Assembly: GCF_025147325.1 (NCBI RefSeq) | Contig: NZ_CP102262.1 | Span: forward strand, 3,658,001 to 3,722,000 | DNA: 64,000 nucleotides | Reading direction: 5' to 3' | Source: Bacteroides stercoris ATCC 43183 | GTDB taxonomy: Bacteria > Bacteroidota > Bacteroidia > Bacteroidales > Bacteroidaceae | Shown here: in pieces, positions 50,341 through 59,468 of the stretch | Layout: each line of letters opens with the position of its first letter | Position numbering within the stretch: the stretch's first letter is position 1 | The notes under the pieces: model-generated | The model's input: only the letters and a program-made list of their open reading frames with translations | Databases searched by the model: none | What the model was told of the DNA's origin: nothing | Made by a program: the position numbers and the translations under genes

Positions 50341-53300
50341 ATGCAGCAGGAAGATGATTTGAGGGCTCTCGCTAAGATAATGGAATTCGGCAGGGCCGTG
50401 AGTATTTTTCTTTTGGTGGTACACGTCTATGTGTACTGCTATCCGAGTATCACCGCATGGCACCTGAACCTTGAGGTGATAGACCGGATTCTGGTAAACT
50501 TCAACAACACGACCGGAATTTTCAACTGTATTCTCTGGAGCAAACTGTTGGCAGTGCTTCTGTTGGCCGTTTCCTGCCTGGGTACGCATGGGGTCAAAGG
50601 TGAAAAAATAACCTGGCCTAAAATTTATGCGGTGTTGGTGGCAGGATGCGCATTGTTTTTTCTGAACTGGTGGCTTCTTAAACTGCCATTGCCACACATG
50701 GCAAATACCGCATTCTATATTTTTACTCTTACGGCAGGCTATCTCGCCCTGTTGATGTCGGGATTATGGATGAGCCGCCTTTACAGGCACAACCTCATGG
50801 AAGATGTGTTCAATATGGAAAATGAGAGTTTCATGCAGGAAACCCGACTGATGGAGAATGAATATTCGGTAAACCTCCCGACGAGATTCTATTATAAAAA
50901 ACGCTGGAATAACGGATTTGTCAATATTGTCAATATTTTCCGTGCCTGCATGGTTATCGGGACACCGGGCAGCGGCAAATCCTATGCGATAGTCAACAGT
51001 TACATACGCCAGCTTATAGCCAAAGGCTTTGCGATTTACATCTATGATTACAAGTTTGATGACCTGTCCACCATCGCCTATAATTCTTTGTTGAAGAATA
51101 TGGACAAGTACGAGGTAAAGCCCCGGTTCTATGTCATCAATTTCGACGATCCGCGCAGGTCTCACCGGTGCAATCCCATTAATCCGGAATTCATGACGGA
51201 CATTTCCGATGCGTACGAGGCAAGCTATACGATAATGCTCAACCTCAATCGCACCTGGGTGTGACCTGTAAAGTCACGTAATTGATTGTTAGACAGTGAT
51301 ATTAATTGCATGATTTAACCCGCTGTTCCGTCAGCGGTAGCCTACTATAAGGTGCATCTCCAGTGATGGGTTGTGCCAAGCTTATAGGACAAAGTACACT
51401 TTCCGAAAGGACAAGACTGAACCGTGAGGGAATGTCAAGGACGGTTAGTATCATACCGTTGAGTGGCGAGGCTGGATAGCATGGTTAACGTAAGTGAACT
51501 GACTTTAGCCGTCGTAAGGTTTGAAGGAGCGCAAGATACTTTAGCTCTCACCAAAAGGTAAGCAGTCGGATAACCCTTGCCCATGTTGGGGTTACACGGA
51601 CACAGCACTGCCGGCGGACTTGGCAGAACCTAAACTATCCGTTTGTCAATTACGTGGAACAGGGCAAGCCTGTATCTCTCTCGTAAGAATGCGAGTAAGC
51701 GAACCGCAAGGCAAGCCGAATGGGGTGCAGGTATGAGATAACGGAAAAAGCGAATGCCACCCTGTAATGGGGTGGATACGGATTGAATCAACATCACGGG
51801 TTGTTATTGGTGACATCATCCGACACGAAAGTGGGCAGACTTCCGTATATGGTAACTCTTTACAAGATAACTTTTAGAACTTTCAAAAGGAGGAAAGCAA
51901 ATGAACGAAACTAAAACATCGTGTGCGCCTGCTGATAGTAGGAATCTAACTTGGGACGGCATGGACTGGTCCAAGTGTGAAGCCTATGTCCGAAAGCTAC
52001 AAGCGCGTATTGTAAAGGCTCAAAAGGAAGGCAGACATAACAAGGTGAAAGCCTTGCAGTGGATGCTGACCCACTCTTTTTACGCCAAGGCATTGGCGGT
52101 AAAGAGGGTTACTTCCAACAAAGGGAAGAAAACGTCTGGAGTAGATAAACAGCTTTGGGATTCTCCCAAGCGCAAGTACAAAGCAATCGGTGAACTGAAA
52201 CGTCGTGGTTACAATCCGCAGCCGCTTCGTAGGGTTCACATCAAGAAAAAGAACGGTAAACTCCGACCGTTGGGAATACCGACAATGAAAGACAGGGCGA
52301 TGCAGGCATTATATCTCATGGCATTGGAACCGATAGCCGAAACGACAGGCGACCGCTTTTCTTATGGTTTCCGCAAGAAACGCAGGACAATGGACGCTAT
52401 CCGTCAGATTGATACGGTTCTAAACCGCCAGCATTCCCCCGAATGGATTTTGGAGGGAGACATTAAAGGCTGCTTCGACCATATCAGCCACGACTGGCTT
52501 CTTAATCATATCCCTATGGATAAGACGATACTCAGAAAATGGCTGAAATGTGGAGCTGTATTCAATGGCAAACTATTCCCGACAGAAGAGGGTACACCAC
52601 AAGGAGGTATCATATCACCGACACTTGCAAATATAGCACTTGACGGACTTCAACCACTCTTGGCTGAAAGATTCAAAAGATTATGGCGCAACAATAAGAC
52701 ATTCCACTACAAGGTAAACCTTATTCGTTATGCGGATGACTTTATAATCACAGGTCGAGATAAGGAGCTATTGGAAAACGAAGTCAAACCTATCGTGATA
52801 GAATTTCTCAAAGAAAGAGGGCTGACCTTATCCGAAGAGAAAACTACCATTACGAACATATACGACGGTTTTGATTTCTTAGGTTTCAATGTGAGGAAGT
52901 TTGGCAAAAGGCTATACACATCCCCGTCCAAAGATGCACAGAAACGCTTCAGGGCAAAAATCGGTGACATCGTTAAAGGACATAAAATGTGTAAGCAGGA
53001 ATCGCTGATACGAATGCTTAATCCTGTAATCACAGGTTGGGGCAACTATTACCGATATGGTGCATCAACCGATGCTTTTCATGGTTGTGACAATCACATT
53101 TACAATCTCACGAAGAAATGGGCTTTACGTCGCCATCCAAAGAAACGCAAGTCTTGGGTTGCAGACAAATATTGGCATGAAATTCGGGGGCGTAAATGGA
53201 CGTTTGCATGGAAATATGAAACCAAGAGCAAGAAAGTGAACTACCTGACCCTTAAAAGGTTGTCGGATATACATTATACCCCGTACAAGCAAATCAAAGG

Positions 53301-54793
53301 TGAGGCAAACCCTTTCGACCCGGAATACGATGATTATTTCTTTCAGCGAAAGGAGCAACAAATGCTGGAATCTCTCAAGGGACGTAAGTCTCTCTTATAT
53401 TTATGGAACAAGCAGAACCGGATTTGTCCGTTATGCGGCAAGGAAATAGATTGTACAAAAGCATGGAACGTCAACGAAATATCTGTTGGTGGTTCGATTG
53501 TACGGCAACTTGTCCACAACAACTGCTACAAGCGAAATAAACGAAAATGTTGAAAGTATGAGCCGATTTCTAACAACAAATAGAAATATTGAGTTGCTTG
53601 AGCCGTATGAGGGGAAACTCTCATGTACGGTTCTTAGGGGAGAAGGGGGCAGCAATGCCCTTGACTTACCCGATATCGAAAAGCAGGGGGACTTCTTCGT
53701 GGAGTCTCCTATCATTCTGCTTGCGGCAATAATCTGGTATTTAAAGATTTACAAAAACGGTATTTACTGTACGTTTCCCCATGCGGTAGAACTGCTCAAC
53801 AAACCCTACTCAGACCTGTTCACCATTCTGACCTCTTATCCGGAGCTGGAAAACTATCTTTCTCCCTTCATGGACGCATGGAAGGGAAATGCCCAGGACC
53901 AGCTCCAAGGCCAGATAGCCTCGGCTAAAATACCCCTTACGCGCATGATCTCCCCACAACTCTACTGGGTGATGACCGGTAATGATTTTTCATTGGATAT
54001 CAACAATCCGAAAGAGCCCAAACTGCTCTGCGTGGGCAACAATCCGGACAGGCAGAACATTTATTCGGCAGCGCTCGGATTATATAATTCCCGTATCGTC
54101 AAGCTTATCAACAAGAAAAAACAGCTTAAATGCGCCGTTATCATTGACGAGCTTCCCACCATCTATTTCCGTGGGCTTGACAACCTGATCGCGACGGCGA
54201 GAAGCAACAAGGTGGGTGTGCTTCTGGGTTTTCAGGATTTCAGTCAATTGACACGTGACTACGGAGAAAAAGAATCCAAGGTCATCCAGAACACGGTGGG
54301 GAATATTTTCAGCGGACAGGTGGTCGGTGAAACCGCAAAAACGCTTTCAGAGCGCTTCGGCAAGGTGCTTCAGCAACGTCAGTCCGTATCCATCAACCGT
54401 CAGGACGTATCCACCTCCATCAACACACAGCTAGACTCGCTCATTCCCGCATCAAAGATCGCCAACCTCTCACAAGGCACGTTTGTCGGGGCTGTGGCGG
54501 ATAATTTTGATGAGAGGATAGAGCAAAAAATATTTCATGCCGAAATTGTCGTGGACCATACCAAGATCAGCGCAGAAGAAAAGGCTTATCAGAAAATCCC
54601 GGTCATCAACGACTTCAAGGACAGGAACGGTAACGACATCATGATGCAACAGATACAACGCAATTACGACCAGATCAAGGCGGATGCGCAGGCTATTATC
54701 AATGAGGAGATGCGGCGTATCAAAAATGACCCTGAACTCCGTAAACGACTAGGTCTGGAAGATGAAAAAGGAAAGGACCCCGACAAATCATGA
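50341..54793 (+). CDS. mobC: Type IV coupling protein MobC (TraG/VirD4-like), split by a group II intron
   Basis: Exon 1 is 50341-51258 and exon 2 is 53675-54793; joined they encode 678 residues, the usual MobC length, with LNRTW running into IEKQGDFFVESP. Exon 1 has membrane helices (AVSIFLLVVHVYVYCY, LLAVLLLAVSCLG, LFFLNWWLLKLPL) and Walker A GTPGSGKSYAIV (from ~207). Exon 2 has Walker B CAVIIDELPTIYF and SNKVGVLLGFQDFSQL. MobC links the relaxosome to the mating channel and pumps DNA. Without splicing, translation ends at 51264 and the protein lacks Walker B. Confidence 0.88.
51887..51893 (+). promoter_or_regulatory. Strong Shine-Dalgarno sequence before the intron 2 protein
   Basis: AGGAGGAA lies about 7 bp before the ATG at 51901. 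Such a site is unusual for Bacteroides genes and decides this start. Confidence 0.7.
51901..53553 (+). CDS. ltrA: Group II intron-encoded reverse transcriptase/maturase (intron 2), degenerate HNH
   Basis: 550 residues. RT motifs are RRVHIKKKNGKLRPLGIPTM, YGFRKKRRTMDAI, GDIKGCFDHISHDWL, GTPQGGIISPTLANIALDGL and RYADDFIITG, followed by a maturase domain (MLNPVITGWGNYYRYGAS). The C-terminus keeps the zinc pair CPLCGKEI, but the usual HNH His pair is missing: the place reads WNVNEIS, and the end LVHNNCYKRNKRKC is short of the final His motif. Splicing should work, while endonuclease-assisted homing may be weakened. The perfect Shine-Dalgarno points to a donor outside Bacteroidota. Confidence 0.88.
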   Translation: MNETKTSCAPADSRNLTWDGMDWSKCEAYVRKLQARIVKAQKEGRHNKVKALQWMLTHSFYAKALAVKRVTSNKGKKTSGVDKQLWDSPKRKYKAIGELKRRGYNPQPLRRVHIKKKNGKLRPLGIPTMKDRAMQALYLMALEPIAETTGDRFSYGFRKKRRTMDAIRQIDTVLNRQHSPEWILEGDIKGCFDHISHDWLLNHIPMDKTILRKWLKCGAVFNGKLFPTEEGTPQGGIISPTLANIALDGLQPLLAERFKRLWRNNKTFHYKVNLIRYADDFIITGRDKELLENEVKPIVIEFLKERGLTLSEEKTTITNIYDGFDFLGFNVRKFGKRLYTSPSKDAQKRFRAKIGDIVKGHKMCKQESLIRMLNPVITGWGNYYRYGASTDAFHGCDNHIYNLTKKWALRRHPKKRKSWVADKYWHEIRGRKWTFAWKYETKSKKVNYLTLKRLSDIHYTPYKQIKGEANPFDPEYDDYFFQRKEQQMLESLKGRKSLLYLWNKQNRICPLCGKEIDCTKAWNVNEISVGGSIVRQLVHNNCYKRNKRKC

Positions 54794-54855
54794 CAAGTGG
54801 AGGGGTAATTGAAGAAATTATACCCCGACTGATCGGATTATTGAAAAAGATGCCG

Positions 54856-54863
54856 TATATTTG
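54856..54863 (+). promoter_or_regulatory. -7 box ahead of the structured leader at 54885-55082
   Basis: TATATTTG matches TAnnTTTG. It lies 63 bp after the mobC stop and would start a transcript near 54870. Confidence 0.55.
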
Positions 54864-54884
54864 AAACTTGAAATAGAGAAATAA

Positions 54885-55082
54885 GGCCGGTCTCGACAAT
54901 TGGGACCGCCATTATTATACATAAGTCGCAAGACGTCTCGAACAGGAATCTGACAAATTCAAAAACACAGAGGCTATTGCGTGAGGCTTATGCTATACCT
55001 TATAGCATGAGCCCATGCGGGTTTCTGTGTTGGGCTTTGTCAGAGCCTCTGTTCGAAATAAGCATGGGTTTCATGCTTTTTT
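54885..55082 (+). ncRNA. Candidate structured leader or small RNA ending in an intrinsic terminator
   Basis: Hairpin 1 is GGCCGGTC/GGACCGCC (54885-54910). An outer stem, CAGAGGCT (54968-54975) with AGCCTCTG (55044-55051), encloses a near-perfect hairpin GGCTTATGCTATA/TATAGCATGAGCC (54985-55013) and a smaller GCCCA/TGGGC stem (55011-55035). A terminator follows (AAGCATG 55060-55066, CATGCTT 55072-55078, then T-run). The next ATG is only 11 bp further. Either an attenuator for that gene or a separate small RNA fits. Confidence 0.55.
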
Positions 55083-55092
55083 AACAAGAGGT

Positions 55093-55509
55093 ATGGCAAA
55101 AATTCAAGTTATCATGGCACTCACTTTGGACGGGTTCCTTCCGCATGAAGACGAGATGCTTATGCGATGGGTGAGGGAAAACAAACGGTATGGTTTCCCA
55201 CGCTGGCAGCGACAGGCCACATTCCACATCTACCCCCATTACGGTTTGATGGACTTGCTGAATGTAAAGGAAAAGCATGACAAGGATTGTATTTATCTGG
55301 CAGGAGTGGGAGATGGAGGAAGTGCGGAATATGCCGATGGACTTTTTCGGTATAATCTGGTGGATGAGACAGTACTTTTTCTGCTGCCTCTTTCTTATGG
55401 TGGTGGAATCCCCTTGACGGGAGAATTCCGGTCTGCCCGCTGGAAACTTCTTGGCTGCAAAACTTTCTCCAACGGAATCTGCCGGCTTATGTATAAACGA
55501 AACGGATGA
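55093..55509 (+). CDS. RibD C-terminal/dihydrofolate reductase-like protein, short
   Basis: 138 residues from the ATG at 55093; the longer frame upstream reads through the structured leader. MAKIQVIMALTLDGFLPHED is the first strand and loop of the DHFR-like fold and VDETVLFLLPLSYGGGIPL matches the C-terminal RibD_C motif. The usual length is about 175-190 residues, so the middle is shortened, and activity is uncertain. Similar genes lie near mobC and rteB in other Bacteroides elements as I recall. It converges on rteB with 5 bp between stops. Confidence 0.65.
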   Translation: MAKIQVIMALTLDGFLPHEDEMLMRWVRENKRYGFPRWQRQATFHIYPHYGLMDLLNVKEKHDKDCIYLAGVGDGGSAEYADGLFRYNLVDETVLFLLPLSYGGGIPLTGEFRSARWKLLGCKTFSNGICRLMYKRNG

Positions 55510-55514
55510 AGATG

Positions 55515-56828
55515 CTATCTCAACCCATACCTTTCCATTTTCTTGTATAGCGTCGGACGGCTCATCCCCAACATTCTCGCCACACGACTGATCTTACCTC
55601 CACATTCTTCCAGAATCTTCCTTATTAGTTCTTTCTCTTCTGCTTCTTCCATCAAGCCTTTTTTACATTTTTCGCCTGTCCTACAGATGGTCGCATTAAG
55701 ATTCAGATCTTTATGGGTTAACAATGGAGATACCGCCAACAGGACAGCACGTCTTATCCGGTTGTCAAGTTCACGCACATTGCCCGGCCATGAGTGGGAA
55801 AGCATGGAGATTTTGGCTTGTTCGGTAAAACCGGAGGTCTCCACACGTATCTCTTCTGAATGTTGCTCACGAAAGAAGTCAGCCAGTGGCAATATATCTT
55901 CCGGGCATTCGGAGAGAGAGGGCTGGCGTATCTCAAACTCGGCGAGACGGTAGTACAGATCCTCCCGGAAACGTCCCTCCCGTATGGCACGCTCCATATC
56001 CTCGTTGGTGGCCGACAATATCCGTACATCGGCTTCAAGTTCTTTGCGGCTGCCCACTGGACAATACACTCTTTCCTGTAATACCCTGAGCAGCAGTGTC
56101 TGCATTTCGGGAGGCATGTTTCCGATCTCGTCAAGGAAGAGCGTACCGCCCTTGGCCGTCTCAAAATAGCCGGCAGTATCCTTTTTCGCATCGGTAAATG
56201 CCCCCTGCACGTGACCGAAGAACTCAGATGCGGCAAGTTCCCCCCGGATACAACCACAGTTCACCGCCACAAAAGGCTTGTCCTTACGCCCGCTATGCTG
56301 TTGGATCAGCTGTGCGACAGATTCTTTTCCGCTACCGTTCGGTCCAAGGATCATGACGGAACAATTCAAAGGAGCCACACGACAAGCTATCCGCTCGGTC
56401 TCCCGGACCGCCCCGCTAAGCCTTTTCATTAATGATTTCTTCGGGGGAACGGAAACTGGCAGACCGATCAATCCCCGTAACAGTTCCATCAGTAACTCCT
56501 CGTGGACAGGCTTGGGCAAGTAGTCCTTTGCGCCCAATTTGACGGCACGCACCGCATCTGCAATGGAGGCATGTTCGGTCATCACCACAAAAGGGATATG
56601 TAACCCTTGGGAGATGCTCCATTCCAGTAAACTGATGCCATCCCCTTCGGGAAGGCGGACATCCGTCAGTACCAGCGCCACGTTATTCCCCTTGATTTTC
56701 CGGCGTGCCGAAGGCTCATCTATGGCCGTCAATACCCTGTAACCGGCTTTCTGTAGCCATCTCTCAAGAATATCGCAAAGAATCAGGTTGTCCTCCACGA
56801 TCAATAAAGTCTTTTTCATCCCCGTCAT
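55515..56828 (-). CDS. rteB: Sigma54-type response regulator RteB
   Basis: 437 residues (MKKTLLIVEDN three codons later is an alternative start). The receiver domain has the phosphorylated Asp56 in LVLTDVRLPEGDG; the AAA+ domain has Walker A GPNGSGKES (162-170) and GAFTDA (209-214), the sigma54-contact loop; a Fis-type helix-turn-helix (GGKISRVARMLGMSRPTLYK) ends the protein. In CTnDOT, RteB activates rteC and so excision and transfer. It overlaps rteA by 65 bp. The sequence at the C-terminus overlaps nothing; the stop is 5 bp from the convergent gene. Confidence 0.9.
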   Translation of the reverse strand: MTGMKKTLLIVEDNLILCDILERWLQKAGYRVLTAIDEPSARRKIKGNNVALVLTDVRLPEGDGISLLEWSISQGLHIPFVVMTEHASIADAVRAVKLGAKDYLPKPVHEELLMELLRGLIGLPVSVPPKKSLMKRLSGAVRETERIACRVAPLNCSVMILGPNGSGKESVAQLIQQHSGRKDKPFVAVNCGCIRGELAASEFFGHVQGAFTDAKKDTAGYFETAKGGTLFLDEIGNMPPEMQTLLLRVLQERVYCPVGSRKELEADVRILSATNEDMERAIREGRFREDLYYRLAEFEIRQPSLSECPEDILPLADFFREQHSEEIRVETSGFTEQAKISMLSHSWPGNVRELDNRIRRAVLLAVSPLLTHKDLNLNATICRTGEKCKKGLMEEAEEKELIRKILEECGGKISRVARMLGMSRPTLYKKMERYGLR

Positions 56829-59151
56829 TTTTCTTTCTTAATTCATTATTTACTTCGTCTATCAGTAACCGTATCTGTTTCATAATTCTCATCGTGTACT
56901 CTCTGACCGTCTCGTCGCTCGAGGTCTTGTCATGCAGGAGCTTCCGATAACCGAACAGTACATCGTTGGCCCCTAACAACTCCCAGACCGGAGCCATCCG
57001 ATGTACGATCCTCCGCATGGCTTCCCGATCGTTTTCTCTTAAAGCCTCCTCCAGTTCGGCAAGATCCTTTTCTGACTCTTTTGCGACAAGACCGAACATA
57101 TGACGACGGTCGTCCGTACTTTCCATCAGGCGGGAATAGTCGAACGGAGACATGCCTGCACTTCTGCCCTCCGTAACGGAGGAGATAAAGGCCAGCAGTC
57201 CTTTTGAAGAGAAAGGCTTATGTATGCAACCGCAAAAACCGGACTTCATATACACGCCCGAGTCCCCGTCCCCCCGTGCCGTCATGACAGCGACCGGAAC
57301 GGTACGGGAATTTCCGATATCCGAGTTACGCAGTAATCTCAACAAGCCGAAACCATCGGTCACGGGCATCTGTATATCTGTCAATACCAAATCATAATCC
57401 AAGCGGTCGAGTGCTAGAATGGCTTCTTTTGCATTTTGACAGGTCGTGCATTCCACCCCGTTGCGCCCGAGCATGTCTTCCGTTATTTTCAGAAGGATGC
57501 TGTCATCATCCACTACCAGTACATGTTTGGGAAGTATTGTCGCAGATTGTACCGGAAGCTCCTCTGTTTCCGGTTCTCCTGTCGTTTCCGAAAGGGGAAA
57601 CGACAGGCGGAATGTTGTACCTTTACCTGGTCGGCTCTCTACTTCAATGCTTCCGTCCAGTACCTTTACAAGAGCTTTCGTGATAAAAAGCCCAAGACCG
57701 AAACCTTCCGAGTTTATCTCCTGCGCCGCACGCTCGAACGGACGGAAGACACGTTCCAATGTCTCCTCGTCCATACCGATACCGGTATCACCGACCTCCA
57801 CATATAATCTTCCCGCCATGTACTCGGTATGGAAACGGATCGTACCCGACAGGGTGAACTTGATGGCGTTTGTCAGCAGATTGTCCAATATTTGTTCCAA
57901 TTTGTCTGCGTCTCCTCTCACTGTAATATCACCGACATTCTTATGCCGGTGCTCGAACAGCAAGGCCCGGCCACCCGCTTTGCGGGCATATTCCTTCGAT
58001 ATGTTGTCAAGCAAGTTGTTTAGACGGAAAGGAACCTCGTTACGGGTATCCTTGGTCTCATTGATCTTATAAACATCCATCAGGTTGTTCACCAGATTCA
58101 GTATATGGCGGCAGGAATGGCGGATGTTCTCCAGATAGCCTTCCCGTTTTTTCTTTTCACGGGTTTCCGAGGCCAGTTCCACGCAGTTGTTGATATTACC
58201 CAATGGTCCTCGTATATCGTGCGAGATGGTCAGGATGATCTGTTTACGCATACCGAGCAGTTCCTCGTTCTCACGGTTTATCCTTTGGAGCTGTGCCCGC
58301 CCTTCCCTTTCTTTCCTGATGTCATGCCGTATGATCAGGAACGAGATGAATAGCAAGGAGGAAGCAGAGACGATTACCAAGACAAACAGTTTGAAAGAAA
58401 AATCTCCGGCTTCCGTGATTTTTTCCTCACGACTGATGAACGCCGCCTGCGCTTGCCCGTCAAGATGGGTGATGAGTATTTGCAACTTCCGGTTCAAGGC
58501 CTTATTCTGTATGCGCAGACTGTCGGTATACATGTCTATCCGGCGTTCACGTTCCTCTTGCATGGCGATCAGCTTCTCATTCAAATCTTGCAGTCCTTTC
58601 GATGGCTCGAAGACCTGTACGCTCCTTTTCCCTCCGAACCAACCGGCAATCCCTTTTTTCTTTTGGGTGACTGTCCGGGTACGAACCGCTTCCCTGATAA
58701 CAATAGGCAGACGATTTGCGAGCAGGCTGTCCGCTTCCCCCTGTCTGGTAATGGTCTCCATAATGCGGAGCAGATGTATCTCCTTAGCTTCCAATAAATG
58801 ACATAGGGAGTCTATCTGCTTTGGCAGGACGAACGTGCCACAACTCACTTTCAATATTTGTAACAAGCTGTCCGTTTGCAAGCGTTTTCTGCGATACTCA
58901 CGAAAATCGGTATCCTCCCAGACAATGACGGACTCTCCATAGGTGGCAAGCTCCGTGATATAGCGATGCGCCGTACTGATGTCATGGCGTATCCTGCGTA
59001 TCTCCGATGTTTCCGTTTTTATCTCACGCATGCGGCTCCGTTCGTATAACAAGATGGAAACCATGCCGCAAACAGCCATGATCAATATCATATACCCTAA
59101 AAGAACCTTATGCTGTAATGAAACTTTCCTTGCTACCATAAATATTTTCAT
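56764..59151 (-). CDS. rteA: Hybrid sensor histidine kinase RteA
   Basis: 795 residues. Two membrane helices (VLLGYMILIMAVCGMVSILL; FKLFVLVIVSASSLLFISFL, ~252-272) flank a periplasmic sensor region. The cytoplasmic part has the phospho-acceptor His311 in ILTISHDIRGPLGN, an HATPase domain (LDNLLTNAIKF, GDTGIGM, GFGLGL), a receiver with Asp592 in LVLTDIQMPVTDG and an HPt domain with His717 in IVHRMAPVW. It forms a phosphorelay with RteB. In CTnDOT the tetQ gene precedes it in the same operon; here none is present, so the tetracycline link is probably lost. Confidence 0.9.
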   Translation of the reverse strand: MKIFMVARKVSLQHKVLLGYMILIMAVCGMVSILLYERSRMREIKTETSEIRRIRHDISTAHRYITELATYGESVIVWEDTDFREYRRKRLQTDSLLQILKVSCGTFVLPKQIDSLCHLLEAKEIHLLRIMETITRQGEADSLLANRLPIVIREAVRTRTVTQKKKGIAGWFGGKRSVQVFEPSKGLQDLNEKLIAMQEERERRIDMYTDSLRIQNKALNRKLQILITHLDGQAQAAFISREEKITEAGDFSFKLFVLVIVSASSLLFISFLIIRHDIRKEREGRAQLQRINRENEELLGMRKQIILTISHDIRGPLGNINNCVELASETREKKKREGYLENIRHSCRHILNLVNNLMDVYKINETKDTRNEVPFRLNNLLDNISKEYARKAGGRALLFEHRHKNVGDITVRGDADKLEQILDNLLTNAIKFTLSGTIRFHTEYMAGRLYVEVGDTGIGMDEETLERVFRPFERAAQEINSEGFGLGLFITKALVKVLDGSIEVESRPGKGTTFRLSFPLSETTGEPETEELPVQSATILPKHVLVVDDDSILLKITEDMLGRNGVECTTCQNAKEAILALDRLDYDLVLTDIQMPVTDGFGLLRLLRNSDIGNSRTVPVAVMTARGDGDSGVYMKSGFCGCIHKPFSSKGLLAFISSVTEGRSAGMSPFDYSRLMESTDDRRHMFGLVAKESEKDLAELEEALRENDREAMRRIVHRMAPVWELLGANDVLFGYRKLLHDKTSSDETVREYTMRIMKQIRLLIDEVNNELRKKNDGDEKDFIDRGGQPDSLRYS

Positions 59152-59246
59152 TTTACGTAAACACTCACTTTAAACCACCAAGGATTTGTAACGGATTCGT
59201 TAAGCCAGTGTAATAGTTATCTATAATTCATTTATAAAATATAGAA

Positions 59247-59290
59247 GAAGCCCCTGTCTTCTCCGATAACCGGCTTCAGACAAGGGCTTC
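59247..59290 (-). terminator. Terminator-like hairpin downstream of the helicase gene
   Basis: GAAGCCCCTGTC (59247-59258) and GACAAGGGCTTC (59279-59290) form an 11 of 12 bp stem, followed on the minus strand by TTCTATATTTTAT. It lies between the helicase gene and rteA. The rest of 59152-59468 shows no gene that I can support. Confidence 0.65.
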
Positions 59291-59468
59291 CATATTGGGA
59301 TGAATCAATAACGATTTACTTTATGAGATTGGTCTTATTCCGGTTTTATCAGTTGGTTCCACCCGTATGCTGGCAGTTCCAAATCCGGGTAATGACAGAC
59401 ACTGTTCCAATGTTGATTATAATTGAATAGACAACTTTCATAACGGATAGAATCGAATATATTCCATA

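Larger units (their letters stand above)
51259..53674 (+). mobile_element. Group II intron 2, inserted in mobC
   Basis: The 5' end is GTGTGACC at 51259. About 640 bp of structured RNA (domains I-III) precede the intron-encoded protein. Domain V is at 53600-53633 (starts GAGCCGTATGAG, ends CATGTACGGTTC, 34 nt). Domain VI follows and the 3' end is GAT at 53672-53674. Exact removal restores the MobC frame between codons 306 and 307. Length is 2416 bp. Sequence and encoded protein differ clearly from intron 1. Confidence 0.88.

Noticed and set aside
51259..51900. Possible small genes in the 640 bp before the intron 2 protein
   Set aside because: The stretch is the folded 5' part of the group II intron (domains I-III).
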